A stretch of DNA of 64,000 bases. Origin: Chamaelirium japonicum (lineage: Eukaryota; Streptophyta; Magnoliopsida; Liliales; Melanthiaceae). The stretch's first letter is position 1; each line of letters starts with the position of its first letter. The DNA is taken from positions 65,537,611-65,601,610 of the forward strand of contig OX393553.1 in the NCBI GenBank assembly GCA_947650365.1, read 5' to 3'. The notes below the pieces were generated by a model. It was not told the DNA's origin, did no database searches, and was given only the letters and a program-made list of their open reading frames with translations. The translations under genes were made by a program, and so were the position numbers. This document shows, piece after piece, positions 44,741-56,875 of the stretch.

Positions 44741-47700
44741 ATCAATTAGCTAAATATTACTTCTGACTTTGTTCAGAAGCTTGTGAGAGCCAAATTTCTT
44801 TGATTTCATCTTGGAAGGGCTAAATTACCGTGATAATAGATAAACATGTAAACCATGACCAAATCACCTTAAGAAAAATCTTTGTCCTTCAAGCGTTCAT
44901 CTGCCTCGGCTTTGTATTTCTCATTGCTTGGTTGGATGGCTTTATGAACCTCATGATGAATCTTTTTGATGTGATCTGCACATGCCTCTAGATCTTCGTT
45001 GCTTCTTGCATTTGGGAGCAATTAGAAGAAAACCAATGGCATGCTGTGATGTATTCTTTCATATGCCACATCAAAGGGGTTCTCTTGATAGATTGGCTGA
45101 TTTGTTGTATGCGAACTTGGTTTATGGTAGTAAAATATCGCATATCGATTAATATTATCAGTCACTATGCATCTCAATAAATTCTCCAACTTTCCATTAA
45201 TCACCTTAATTTGACCATCATTTTGGGGATGGTAAGCACTCAAGTAGTTGACTTTCATGCTAGTTTCTTCTGGAGAGTTTACCGAAAGTATCCCAGAAGT
45301 TTCACACATTGATCTGAAATTTTATTTTTCATACGCCATGTCACCAAAAGTATCCTTGAAGAATATCCAAGGAGTCTATAGAACACTAATTGCTTTCGAA
45401 CTTGAACAAAATGAGCCATCTTGGACAACCAGGCCACTACTACTAAAACATAGAATAATAACCTATCGATGTATGTGGTAATCCCAATACGAAGTCCATA
45501 CTTATATAGTTATATGAACCCACTGAATATCTAGAAGTGGTTTGTATACTGTGTATACCATGTGGTCTTTTTGCAAACTGGCAGATATTGCACCTTTTGG
45601 CCACCTTGACTGATGTTTTGTCTCTTCCAATATGTCCAGTTTGACTTTCCCCATGTAATTCTTTGAGAATTTGAGGCCTTAAGAGGACCCTGGCATGCAG
45701 AATTGGACTCCTTTAAACAAGAAACTATCGTGTAGGGAAAAAGGATAGGTTATATTGGTACTATACTTGTACTTCTCAAATAATTTACCTGAAATAGGGA
45801 TAATTCTTTGAATGGCTTGATTTTTGATGAAGATAAGCATTATATCCGTTCAATATAATGCATCTTTTACCTTGTTCTGTCTTACATTATACTTAAAAGA
45901 GATAGAACTGTTGAATATTTATGACAACATAGTAGTCTCTGGGAATTAAGATATCTGAAAGCTTCGTGATCCAACAATATGATGGACGCTCGATACAAGT
46001 AGTGCTTCCAATGATAAATTTTCCCGAGAACCGTAAAAACATCCAAATTGTTAACTAAATACCTCCTCTTTGCATTGGTAAAATTTTCACCCTAGAATGT
46101 CACCGGTCTTCCTTTTCAATTGAGAACACCGTCAACACCCACAGGCGAAGGATCTAATACCACTACAGGCACTACTGTGTAGTTTCTCAAAATTTTATAG
46201 TGCAATTAGATGGGCTTCGATAATAGCTATCTTCATCTTTTGAACAGTCACTCTGCCATCGTGGTCCAACGATCAGATGAAGGTAGGTCGTGGAAACTTC
46301 TGATACCAGTGATAGTTCGAGGTATTGGCCAATCCGCTGTAGCTTGAATTTTCTCATGATCTGCTTTAACCTTCTGCAGGCACAACGTACCCCCAAAGGC
46401 CACATGTTTGCTCATGAACACTCTTAAAATCAAAATTGAGTTTATTGTTTTACAAACACCAAGCATGTACCTTATTCCCCTTTTTGAATTAAGCAATTTA
46501 ATAAGGTTTAGAATACTTCTCTAATGGTTGCTTCAAGTTGCAAGCTTTTTTGTTGGGAAGTACTCGTTCTGACATCATTTTTGACCCGCCAATTCTGCTT
46601 GTCCTTGGACAATGGGAAAGTCATCACTTGTCATACAATAAGCATTTCTCCTTAAGCCGGACCAACATCAATTACGTCCTCTTTAGCATCCTTATAATGA
46701 GCTTCTTCCCTCTAATCATATTCATCATTGGCTTCTGCAAGAGTCATCTAGTGTTACAAACATATTAGAAACATGCTCCCTTTCTCCAAAGAAAGACAAT
46801 ACAGACATCATTATTGTTGTCCCTCGAGCCTAAGTCCATAATTGTTCTTTTTTTGTGATCATCTTTTGCTGTACCTCCAGAGATTTACATCTAGGTTACA
46901 TGTTAGTTGTAGTCGTCCAATGAAGTTTAAAATGTTGTAGTTATACTGCTCCTTGCATGTTAGAAATTGTTGCCAATCTCTGAAAAGTAGTTCTCCATGG
47001 CCCCAAGCATGAGACTCGTTTTCCATGCCTTGTATTTTGGTAGACATTTTCTGGAGTGAGAATCCTTGTGATGCCGATAATTATACCCAAATCGACCAAG
47101 TAGGGCGCCGTCAGTTGATCCATGTGTTTCTTCCATCCAATTTAAGCAAGAAAATTGCAGAGCTCCTGCCTCGGACATTGTGTTTGACCTTTGATTATGA
47201 TATTTTTCATATAATGTCATTGTATGATCAATGAGTATGAACTGCTCACGAAACTTTTGTTTCATGTGTTACTATTAGAACAGTGTTTCATGCGTTCCCA
47301 TTAGAATTTTGCTTTGTCACAAGTGAATGCATTGTCTTTTAACTTCATTTTCATGTAAAGGACCTTCCATGGTGCCGTGAGGGGCTTCCACTTGATATAA
47401 TTATTGAGAATAGTTTCCCAGTCAAGATAGTCTTCTGGGTGTATCTGACTTACGAAGTCTAGGTCATCGATAAGGACGCCAGCTTTGTTAGACTCACTGA
47501 TCGAACCAATCTATCCATGAACTCACCCTACCTTAGGATCCCAGATATGTCCATCATCGAATTTTATCTTCAGGAGAAATCATTGTATCTTACTGTTTAA
47601 TCCACGAGGCTATGATCTAGACCTCCCACTTGTTGGTTACACTGCAGATTTTGCATAAGTGGCATGAATCATTGTTGCAATTGCCCATCAATTTGCTTGA

Positions 47701-47760
47701 GTGACACAGGGCACTTGGACCCTTGGTATCATTGTTTCTTTGGACATAAAAAAAAGAATC
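44741..47760 (-). mobile_element. Old Ty3/gypsy remnant
   Basis: Minus-strand pieces: a reverse-transcriptase to RNase H junction (about 46500-46250, with MSKHVAFGGTLCLQKVKAD then RSFHDLPS, cf. gypsy 'V..DPEKI..I..WP.P....IRSFLGL'), an integrase zinc-binding-like stretch (about 45650-45560), and an integrase core end (about 45310-45020, NYLSAYHPQNDGQIKVINGK, cf. SAYHPQTDGQTE). Many breaks; clearly the oldest large element here. 46501-47760 shows no domain I can name and is included by position only. Confidence 0.6.
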
Positions 47761-48825
47761 GCTACTTCAATACCAAACTTGATGTAGATGAGATTTAAGA
47801 ATCCAAATTCCAAAACTATTAACAGGAGAAAAAAAGGGGGAGTTCTAATACCAAACTTGATTTGAATGCCAAAGCGAGAGAGTTCTAATCAAAATTTAGC
47901 ATTATGGTGAGATATGTAATTTGTTTTCTTGTAATCTAATTTACTTTAGATGGAGAACCCATCTTTATGTAGACACACCTATGCCCCCTATAATCTATCT
48001 AGGACTTGGCTGCTAAAATATATGATCCAGAAATTAAATGAAAATAGATCTTCTACCTCATTGTTTCTCCTCTTTTTTTTTCTCTCCCCACTTTCTAGAC
48101 TTTTATTCTGCAGAATTTCAACAAAAGGCGAAGAGGGCAGCACATAATAGGAGCTGTAACCAACTTTATTCTTTTTTCAGAAAGAAAGTCTTATATGAAG
48201 ACATTGGGCAGTCAAATCCTTGAAAATAAGGAGAGTAATTCCCATAGAAATTCAGAGGAAATCCTCTCCATGGTATTGTATGGGATTGCCCTCATCGAGG
48301 CTAGGAGGAAACTCATGAACGCTCTCCCATGTGAGTGTTCTTGACCCCGTTCCTTATGTTAATTAACTCCCCTTGATTTTAGGGAGATATATGTGGTTGC
48401 TTAAAAAGGGATTGCCCTAATGCGCACCAAGTGGAGGCATCTCAAATAAGCCCAAAACCACCCCCTTTTCTCTTTTAAAAGAGGAACAACCATCCCTTAA
48501 AAAGCAGAGAGGAGTGGGTTGGGGTAGGCCCAGTAGCGCATGGGGGAAGAACTGATGACGGGAGGCAATCATCGTGGATAGTCTTTTTACTGAGCCAGGA
48601 GTAGCCATGAGTAGCATCTCCTCCTTTCATTCTAGATCCACCGATGGTTGCCTCCTTCCTCTCGAGATCTACTGATGATACGAGATCCACCAACGACGAC
48701 CTCTTTCTCCTTTATCTACAAGACGACTCTCCTCTCGGCGTGGACCAACAATTGGAGACTCCACGAAGAACACTTTTAGTCACCTACAAGCCTACTTTTG
48801 GCTACCGACAGGCTACACGAAAACC
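47761..48825. other. Unassigned stretch
   Basis: AT-rich to about 48400, then mixed. No frame with a recognisable family; an A-rich, G-rich tract (47825-47840) and T-rich tract (48070-48085) are present. Confidence 0.45.
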
Positions 48826-49200
48826 CTACCTCTGATCACCAGTGACCCTACCCGCAGATCTAGCTCCGACCACCTACAAACCTGCCCGAAGGTCAAACTA
48901 TTTTGACATGTGGGTCCTCCCATAGGTCTAACTCTGGCTAATTGTGGCTCCTTCTGCAGGTCTAGTTCCATCCACCTGTGAGCCTCCTTGCAGATCCAAC
49001 TCCAACCACCTATCACCCTACTTGTGGATCGAACTTCGACCACCTGCAGCTCTACTCGTAGGTCCAGCTCCTCCCACCTGTAGCTCTATTGGTAGGTCTA
49101 ACTATGTCTAGTTGCGGCTCCGCCTGCAAGTCCAGCTATGGTCACAAATGACCCTATCCGCAGGTCTAGCTCTGGTTACCTACGGCTTTGCCTGCACCTC
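48826..49200. repeat. Degenerate minisatellite, about 45-bp unit
   Basis: Eight or so drifting copies of CGCAGGTCTAGCTCCGACCA followed by CCTGCAGCTCTACT-like text. Frames through it are periodic and have no family. Confidence 0.7.
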
Positions 49201-49616
49201 TTACTCCACGATGAACGCTCTGTTGGTCTATTTGCCCCTTTGTTAACATGTCCAAGACCTCGTGACGCACGGTGGCCTCGTACCTGATTCCTTATCTTCC
49301 TCTTCTCCACACCTAATTTGTAGCTGCAACAAAGACCGATTTCCTTGTCAAAATAAATATCCCTCAAGCTGAATTCACCGTGCAATCCCCGACCAACCTC
49401 ACACATGTGTTTGATAGATTTCCATATTTACATCCACAGTCTGAGTGCAAGTTTCATCTCGTTGACCCTTCCTTTACTAGCCATCGTCGAATTCTGTGTC
49501 TATGGACAAATCCCATATTGTCGACCATCATTGACTCACTTATGCCATCATCGAATTTTGCTTCGATAGGTCGGTCTTGCCTGTTCAATTGTCGTCGATT
49601 TTTCCATGTCGGCTAA

Positions 49617-49950
49617 CGGCAGCCCGGTTGCCATTCCGGACATTATCGTGTCCCCGCACTCAAATGGATTGATCTCGCTTTGTTAGCTGATGATGACCTG
49701 GTTATCATTTCGGCCATTGTCGAGTCCCCACACTCAGATGAGCCTCTTTTGCCTCATCGGTCGTTGTTGACCCATTATCCCGTCGTTCATCGTTGAGTCC
49801 CCGCACTCCAATAAACCTATATTGACTCGTCGTCCATCGCCAAGCCCCCTTGCTCTGTTGATTATCATTGAGCCCCAACACTTTGATGGATCGATCTTAA
49901 CTCGTCGGGCGTCGCCGACCTCCCTGCCTCTTTGCCATCGTCAATTGTAA
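49617..49950. repeat. Degenerate repeat around CATTGTCGAGTCCCCGCACTC
   Basis: Four to five loose copies (near 49650, 49715, 49795, 49870) spaced 70-80 bp, each followed by GATGGATCGATCT- or GATGAGCCTC-like text. Origin unknown. Confidence 0.55.
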
Positions 49951-49969
49951 CACTATTGAGGTACTCTTC

Positions 49970-50290
49970 CATTTACTCTACAAGTATAGAATGTAACAAC
50001 CAAGTACGAGGAACGAAACCATAATCTCTTCATTGCTTATGCTATTTTGTGAAACCTGACCGACTTGATCATCAACGGGTCCTTGGCCCTTCAGGTTCAG
50101 GGACTTTTGTGCAGGTGTGGACTGTGGAGTGGTTGAACTCTTCATGGAGCGGGTGATGGCAATGGTCAGTGTTTCCAGGGACATTTGAGGATCCCTGGAA
50201 CCCCCCCCCCCCCCACAATATTGAGTCCTCATTCATGAATACGTCATCTACTTTTGCATTGAGTCCCTAGAATCCTCAACATATATTAGG
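49970..50290 (-). mobile_element. Fragment with gypsy-like gag-pol hinge wording
   Basis: The minus-strand frame contains LTIAITRSMKSSTTPQ, like the 'ITRSxAK' linker common in gypsy polyproteins. A poly(C) run of 14 lies at 50201-50214. Too short to classify. Confidence 0.3.
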
Positions 50291-51153
50291 TTCCTCCAAG
50301 ACAAAAATCAGAAGATGTAATATAAAGACACTAAAGGGATCTCAATTGACTCACTCGTCCAACATTGGGTGCAGCGGTGCGCTGATGCTCCTCCATGATA
50401 AAGTCTTGCTTGCAGTACCCTCTCAATGGTTGGCGTCAAATTGATATCAAAGCAAAAGTTTCTATGACATTTTCATCTAGTTTATGTAAACTAAAAGTGG
50501 TTCATAGTATAATTAGTATTGCACCATGAGCGAGAATCTTATATCCTTTACCATATGTCACCTCGAGTAAGGCCACCCTAGGTTCAGTATGTTTTGTGTA
50601 CAAATCATCCATGTTCACATTGAGCTAAAGGAGAACAACAATACAACTAGTCAACTACATAGATTTATAGTCTTAGGCTGAGGCATTGAAGACTGTATTG
50701 GAGAGAAAAAGACAGTCTTCCTTGTTTAGACAACCTTATCCAAAGCTTTTGCCATCATCCTTGTGGTGTATTCAAGGATTTTCCCTTTCTCAAGGGAAGG
50801 TAAATCACCTAAGTTCAACCATCAATTCTTTATCTCATTTTGGTTGGACTAGTGATTTACTTCCGTAAATCAAAAGTTTCACGCTTTTTAATACACGTGT
50901 ACTTGAAATGTGCAGTGAATCTCTCTTTCAAATCAAGTACTTGATAATCCTAAGTATCAAGAGAATAACTGAAAATGATGGTGTAGTACAAGTGGTACAC
51001 ACCTTAGCCATCAGGGTGTTGACACTTGACACAAGTTGAAACCATGGTGGGGGTGGAAGGGGAGATATTGTGGAATTAAAGAAATAAATGTGGAAGAAAC
51101 TAATAAACTGGTAGGGGTCTAGGTCGAATCCGCCCCCCTCATAAGAGGGATCC
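50291..51153. other. Upstream region of ISA2, unassigned
   Basis: Mixed sequence with no repeat or gene recognised. It may include distal promoter of ISA2. Confidence 0.4.
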
Positions 51154-51160
51154 TATAAAA
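51154..51160 (+). promoter_or_regulatory. Candidate TATA box of ISA2
   Basis: TATAAAA about 680 bp upstream of the chosen ATG. It would imply a long leader, plausible only if a leader intron is removed. Other AT-rich sites nearer the gene are possible. Confidence 0.3.
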
Positions 51161-51668
51161 AAAGGGATTTATAGAGGAGCTTGTCTTGTATTGGTATCCT
51201 TACATATGTATTTATGCATTTTGTAGTATATGCAGCTGGCAACTGTTTTGTCTTATCATTAGTTTGTTACATTCGATGAAAGCCTGTTCATGTGACACAA
51301 TGGCGGATATTGGCCTGAAAATTAGGGTGTTTCGTAATAAAATTTCCACCATTTGCATATCATATATTGTCCTCACTAACCTTGAGTATAAATTGCTTTC
51401 TGTATGAGGAACAACACGAAGAAAACATCATTTATCCTATTTGTTCATTTGATAACAGTTATCTTATAATATTTTTTATTTTATAGGTTTGAAATCACTA
51501 GCCCCTATTGCCCACTCTGTAACTGTTATTGTTTTGTCCGTACAACTACCGTACGTGCTTTCAATATTTAAATGGGTTTTAATCATGAATATCTGAGAAC
51601 ATTAATCTAGGAATATTGAAACTTGTCAATGAGCTTTTCTTTCATATTTTATTGATTTATTTATTGAT

Positions 51669-51691
51669 ATTTCTTTTCTCAACCTTTGTAG
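51669..51691 (+). other. Candidate 3' splice site of a leader intron
   Basis: A pyrimidine-rich stretch ending TTTGTAG (AG at 51690-51691) before CTGATAAAAC, about 145 bp upstream of the ATG. If used, the hydrophobic reading frame upstream (from 51616) is intron, not protein. Confidence 0.4.
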
Positions 51692-51837
51692 CTGATAAAA
51701 CTAACGTCCAACAGAGAAAAAATCCCATTATCTGGCGAGGCAGTCCTCCTCCTGCTTCGGCATTTTTCTTTCAATTTCTGATTTTAGTGGAGATCTACTT
51801 AGTCATTGGTCCTGCATTTTCCCATTTTCGATCACCA

Positions 51838-54519
51838 ATGGCAGCTCTTTCGTTACCAACAACAAAAATCTGCGGTCAAAACAGTGAAATCATCAATGTG
51901 AGTATGGTGGCGCCTTCCGTACGGCATTGTTTTAGAAATAGTTGTTTGCTAACACATAGGCGAAGAAGATGCAAAACCGGTAGTAAATGCCCTCCGAATG
52001 CAGCCATTTATGCTCACAGACTTACAGGTTTTGAAGTTTGTGCAATGTCTCAATGTTCTACTGAACAAATCCAGCCAAGTTTTGGTAAGAGTTCTGATTC
52101 AGAGGTACCAGATAAAGGGTTTTCATATTTATTTAGGACCGAAATCGGAGGGCTTGTTAAGGTTTTTGTGGCAGTGAAAAGTATGAAATATGTTGTACAT
52201 ATTGAAGTTTCATCCTTGCCACAATCTATCTGTGGGCATAACTTGTTGCTGAGTTGGGGCATGTTCAGGTCTGATTCTTCGTGCTTATATATTCCTGATC
52301 CTCAAGCTGCAACTTCAGGTGCAAGCGAGTCAACATCCGAGGCAGAACTTGGTTCCTTGAAGACACCTGTTATTCCGAACTCATTAGGGAGACATACAGT
52401 AAACTTGGAATTTGATCCTAGTCAAGCCCCTTTTTATCTCACGTTTCTGCTGTACCTATCGTCGGATGCCGCTGCCACTGACTCAGTGTTGAGAACCCAT
52501 AGGAAAACAAACTTTTGTGTGCCTGTGGGTATAGGTCGTGGATATCCTCTGCCCTTGGGTGTTTCCATGTCTAATGATGGAACAACAAATTTCTCCCTAT
52601 TTTCAAGGAAAGCTGAAAGTGTTGTCTTGTGCCTTTATGATGGTAAAACAAGTCAACCATCGTTGGAGATTGAGCTCGATCCATATGTCAATCGAACAGG
52701 TGATATCTGGCATGTCTCGATGGGGACTGTTGCGAACTATGTCAATTATGGGTATCGTTGTAAGGGAGAAATACTTTTGGACAAAGGAAGTAGATTTTAT
52801 GAGCGACATGTACTCTTGGATCCATATGCAACAGTGATCGGTAAATTTTTTCCTGATCAGGGCGAATCGATACCTCTGGCCAAATGTCTTGGATGTCTAG
52901 ACAAGGGAACTACCTTTGACTGGAGGGGTGACGTTCGTCCACGGTTGCCAATGGAGAAGCTGGTGGTATATCGCTTAAACGTTGGTCACTTTACTAAGGA
53001 CAAGTCCAGTGGATTGCCCGAAAATGTTGGTGGCACTTTTGTTGGTGTGATTGAGAAATTACAACATTTTAGAGGCCTTGGTGTTAATGCAGTCTTATTG
53101 GAGCCAATATTTCCCTTTGATGAACAAAAAGGCCCCTACTTTCCGTACCATTTCTTTTCACCAATGAACTCATATGGTCCTACAGGTGATGGCCCATCAG
53201 CTATTAATTCTTTGAAGGAAATGGTTAAAACACTGCATGCCCATAGCATTGAGGTTCTATTGGAGGTTGTTTTCACTCATACTAGTGAGGGGGGAGATGC
53301 ATCCTGTCAGGCGATATCATTTCGAGGAATTGATAATTCGTCCTATTATATTGTTAGTGGTGATATGGGATCAGGATCCCATAATGCACTAAATTGCAAT
53401 AATCCCGTTGTTCAGCAGTTGATCATCGACAGCCTCCGACATTGGTTAATTGATTTCCACATTGATGGATTTTGTTTTATTAATTCCTCATCTTTGGCTC
53501 GAGGATCAAATGGTGATTATTTATCTCGCCCTCCATTGGTAGAAGCTATTGCATTTGACCCATTACTTTCTAAGACCAAGATCATAGCAGACTGCTGGTC
53601 CCCAGTCGACATGTCTTGCATGGAAATCCATTTCCCTCATTGGAAAGGGTGGGCAGAAATGAATACGAGATTTTGTAGTGATGTGAAGAAATTTTTGAGG
53701 GGTGAGGGGCTTGTTAGTGGTCTTGCTACCCGCCTTTGTGGCAGTTGGGATCTCTTTTCCAGTTCTAGGGGCCCTGCATTTTCTTTCAATTATGTAGCGA
53801 AGAACTTTGGGCTTCCTCTAGTTGATTTGGTCAGCTTCAGTGGCAGTGAGCTCGCATCAGAGTTAAGTTGCAACTGTGGTGATGAAGGTCCAACAAATGA
53901 TAACTCTGTCCTCGAGAGACGCCTTCAACAGATACGGAATTTCTTGTTTGTCTTGTTTGTTTCGCTTGGTATTCCTGTTCTTAATATGGGGGACGAGTGT
54001 GGTTACTCTACGGACGGCTCACCAGCCTACAGCGACAGGCAGCCTATGGAATGGGATAACCTAATGACAACATTCGGCATTCAAACCACACAGTTCATTG
54101 CATTTCTAAGTTCATTTAGAATGCGGAGAAGTGATATTTTTCAGAGGAGGGACTTCCTACCAGTAGAAAGTATCAATTGGCATGGAAGTAATCAATCTCA
54201 ACCTAAATGGGAGGACCCATCCTGCAAGTTTCTGGCCATGATGCTGAAGGCAGAGAAGGATGATGAGCTGTCAAGTTCTGATGACGGGGACTTGTTTATT
54301 TCTTTCAATGCTAGCGGCCTTACGGAGACTGCTATTTTACCTCGACTTTCCGAAGGGATGATGTGGCTTCGTTTGGTCGATACTTCCCTTCCATTTCCTG
54401 GGTTCTTCTCAAGTGATGCTGATCCTGAGGTTTACAGGACTGCAGGGTTATCAGCTTACGAGGTGAAGTCCCATAGTTGTACCTTATTTGAAGCTAAAAG
54501 GACTAGAGCTAAGTTGTAG
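51838..54519 (+). CDS. ISA2: Isoamylase-type starch debranching enzyme, ISA2 subunit
   Basis: An 893-residue protein in one uninterrupted frame. I start at 51838 (MAALSLPTTKICG) because it opens a Ser/Arg-rich plastid-transit-like leader and gives the usual ISA2 length; the frame is open to 51616, but that extension reads like intron. A CBM48-like domain spans about 226-320 and the GH13 barrel begins near 378 (YRLNVGHFT). Conserved catalytic motifs are altered: EVVFTHTSEG at 476 (active relatives DVVFNH), GFCFIN at 544-549 with Ile548 where the nucleophile Asp sits, IADCW at 583-587 with Asp for the acid Glu, and VAKNF near 653-657 for AHDGF. This is the known ISA2 pattern: a non-catalytic subunit that partners ISA1 in plastids to trim pre-amylopectin. 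ISA2 is also intronless in its coding part in other plants. Confidence 0.95.
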   Translation: MAALSLPTTKICGQNSEIINVSMVAPSVRHCFRNSCLLTHRRRRCKTGSKCPPNAAIYAHRLTGFEVCAMSQCSTEQIQPSFGKSSDSEVPDKGFSYLFRTEIGGLVKVFVAVKSMKYVVHIEVSSLPQSICGHNLLLSWGMFRSDSSCLYIPDPQAATSGASESTSEAELGSLKTPVIPNSLGRHTVNLEFDPSQAPFYLTFLLYLSSDAAATDSVLRTHRKTNFCVPVGIGRGYPLPLGVSMSNDGTTNFSLFSRKAESVVLCLYDGKTSQPSLEIELDPYVNRTGDIWHVSMGTVANYVNYGYRCKGEILLDKGSRFYERHVLLDPYATVIGKFFPDQGESIPLAKCLGCLDKGTTFDWRGDVRPRLPMEKLVVYRLNVGHFTKDKSSGLPENVGGTFVGVIEKLQHFRGLGVNAVLLEPIFPFDEQKGPYFPYHFFSPMNSYGPTGDGPSAINSLKEMVKTLHAHSIEVLLEVVFTHTSEGGDASCQAISFRGIDNSSYYIVSGDMGSGSHNALNCNNPVVQQLIIDSLRHWLIDFHIDGFCFINSSSLARGSNGDYLSRPPLVEAIAFDPLLSKTKIIADCWSPVDMSCMEIHFPHWKGWAEMNTRFCSDVKKFLRGEGLVSGLATRLCGSWDLFSSSRGPAFSFNYVAKNFGLPLVDLVSFSGSELASELSCNCGDEGPTNDNSVLERRLQQIRNFLFVLFVSLGIPVLNMGDECGYSTDGSPAYSDRQPMEWDNLMTTFGIQTTQFIAFLSSFRMRRSDIFQRRDFLPVESINWHGSNQSQPKWEDPSCKFLAMMLKAEKDDELSSSDDGDLFISFNASGLTETAILPRLSEGMMWLRLVDTSLPFPGFFSSDADPEVYRTAGLSAYEVKSHSCTLFEAKRTRAKL

Positions 54520-55305
54520 TATCCATCGTGTAGATATCTGCTGCCACTTATAAAATGTTCTTTAATCCATCAGAGAATGCTCTAATTGGTTGGTCCATAA
54601 TAATGCATGTTTCATGCAGTTGTACTCGAAAAGATTTTATTATAATAACAGTGTCTGTCTTGTGAAATGAATTGGTTGGTCCAACATTATCATTTACATC
54701 CCTACTCTAGTAAACTTGTTTACAGAAAGTTCTGTCCATTGGTAAAGTTATTCATGTAGACCTGTAGAGGTGTCTTCTTTCGATAAATTTGATGTTTTGC
54801 TCATTGACACTAAAGTTTACGTGCAGACCTATGAAAATGTCTTCTTTCAGTCCCCTTGCTAGTATCGTAAGGGATGAATGCTTGAAGGACCAAACTAAAG
54901 AGACTAGAACAAAATTTATACATGGTATTGGCTGTCGGGAAGTTGACCTTTATTCTTAGTGAAGATCATAATGATAATCTTGACATAAGCCGGAAGCTGA
55001 CCTTTACATGTAAGGTGAACCATTTATCGAAAAGAAGAGAGCCAGTTAATTGTCGGGACTAGTTTATAGCTGCAAGAGGAGAATGAGAGTATTTTTATAG
55101 TTCTTATTAGCAAGGGTTATTTCGCCTTAGCCCCCCAAATATTTAGGTGCTAGGTAATTATCCCCCAAAGTTTTCATTATTAGCTTCACCCCCTCCAAAA
55201 CTAACAGAACCATCTGAGCTCCATCTCACTTGCTGAGTCGGTAACAATATCAGTCCTATGCCCTCTATACAACTGACCCGTTCGAGTTGCCATAAGATAA
55301 ATCAA
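54520..55305. other. 3' flank of ISA2, then unassigned sequence
   Basis: Candidate poly(A)-signal-like ATAATAATG (54597) and TTATTATAATAA (54638) follow the stop. Further on, two related pieces (TCTTCTTTC near 54774 and 54840; GAAGTTGACCTTTA / GAAGCTGACCTTTA near 54940 and 54992) hint at an old duplication. A C-rich block (55120-55200) resembles half of a MITE. Confidence 0.45.
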
Positions 55306-56760
55306 GGCTCTGATACCAAATATGATTTATGAAAATCTAATAGAGGATGACTAGGATGCTATGAGATGCAAGCAAGATAAGAAACCCTAAAATCTATATA
55401 TGATTATGATGATGCAATCAAGAAATATCCCTATTGCCAATGTGATTGTATGCTTTGCAATGATCTTGCTGAAATTAAATTTTAAAAATCAAGCAATGAA
55501 GATTATAAATCCTACTAAAGATATTCAATGCTAATTTCAAAACATTCAAATAAAAAATAGGGCTGCTGAAGATATTCAATGCTAATTTCAAAACATTCAA
55601 ATAAAAAATAGGCCAAGATTAGAAAAACTCCCCTTTGAAGATCCTCATATGGATTGATTGGATGGATGTTCCTCGCCACGGTCCACCAAGCTCCTCATCG
55701 CACTTTGTACCGTTCCCAGGGATGTTGGAATACGAATTCACTGCCAAATAGCTTGTAGGTCTTCGAAGCCTCATCGCGTAGTGTTGATTTTAATGGCAAC
55801 AAGCGGTATTATGAGGGTTTGATATAGGTGTTAAGCTTGTGATGATTGGAATGAGACAAAATTGAGAGGGAATCAGGGATGATAGGTCTCGGGAAGAATC
55901 TATGGTCCGAATTTCATAGGATTCATATAAGCAAAGCTAGGGTGGTTAGAATTTTCTCTAAATCTGGACTTGGTGCCTAGATTTTAATTTTGACTTTAAT
56001 TGGGATTCAATTCAGTTGTAGGAATTGGGGCTTTTAGTTTTGCATGATGGAGGGATGTTGGGGGAAGATATAGGGTCTTGTTTTGCAGATTTCGGATATG
56101 ATTTGAGGGGTTTGAGATGGATTTTAATGTTCAATTATAAGGTATTCTAGGTTTTTGCTAGCAGAGTCGATGAAAGGTAAGGGATTTGCGATGGCTTAGG
56201 CTGGGGATGATGTATTGTAGAGGAAGAGACCGAAGATTGTCAAAGAAGATAAGGAGGTCTCACACCCCACCAGACTCGCTCCAGGTCTATGGAATCTTCA
56301 CGAATTTGATAAAGAAACTCACAATTGCGCAAAGACATTCTTTATTGATTCAATAGCATCGATTACAAAACCCTAGATTACTTGATCAAGAAAACCATTA
56401 TTGTGGGAAGATATTCATCTCCTTGCTCATGAATGTGTTCACAAATGAGTTTCTTGACCTAGGATTTGAGGAAGACGGAGCAGTAAGGGACAAAACGGTC
56501 CACTAAAAGGTGGTTTTGGAAGGACTGATCTTCATTCTTCTTGTATGGGGATATCCAATTTTCTTTGACACATCCATCATTAGTTTCCTCACAAATTGGT
56601 TTAGTTTCAGGTCTTTCATGTTATATTGTCAGTTATCACAATATTTGGATCTCTTTCTAAAAGGCACAATGTAAGGGCTTGATAGCTTACTATCCCAAGC
56701 AAACTACCAAATACCTTGTGTAATTTAACTAATACAGAAGCCTCTCAACGAGATACACGT
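55306..56760 (-). mobile_element. Possible LTR with primer binding site, minus strand
   Basis: GGCTCTGATACCA (55306-55318) is the complement of the initiator-tRNA primer site; sequence to its right from about 55323 (TGATTTATGAAAATC) would be the end of a minus-strand LTR. The right edge is not visible and no coding partner is seen to the left, so the outer coordinate is only a limit. The stretch contains leader-like text TTTATTGATTCAATAGCATCG near 56341. Confidence 0.35.
55518..55612 (+). repeat. Tandem duplication of about 45 bp
   Basis: AAGATATTCAATGCTAATTT and what follows it (to AAATAGG) occurs twice, at about 55520 and 55569, separated by a few bases, with no difference seen. Confidence 0.9.
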
Positions 56761-56875
56761 GTTGCGATGAAATAACAGCTAGGGATCACACGCGGACCAT
56801 CCGATGCAGTGGTGGAGGTGTCTCCGATACGACCATGAAGATATCTCTTCATCCGAACTTGAAAAAAAAGAAGAT

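Noticed and set aside
51616-51837. N-terminal extension of ISA2 with a membrane-like segment
   Set aside because: It runs through an intron-like acceptor region; the ATG at 51838 gives the family length and a transit-like leader.
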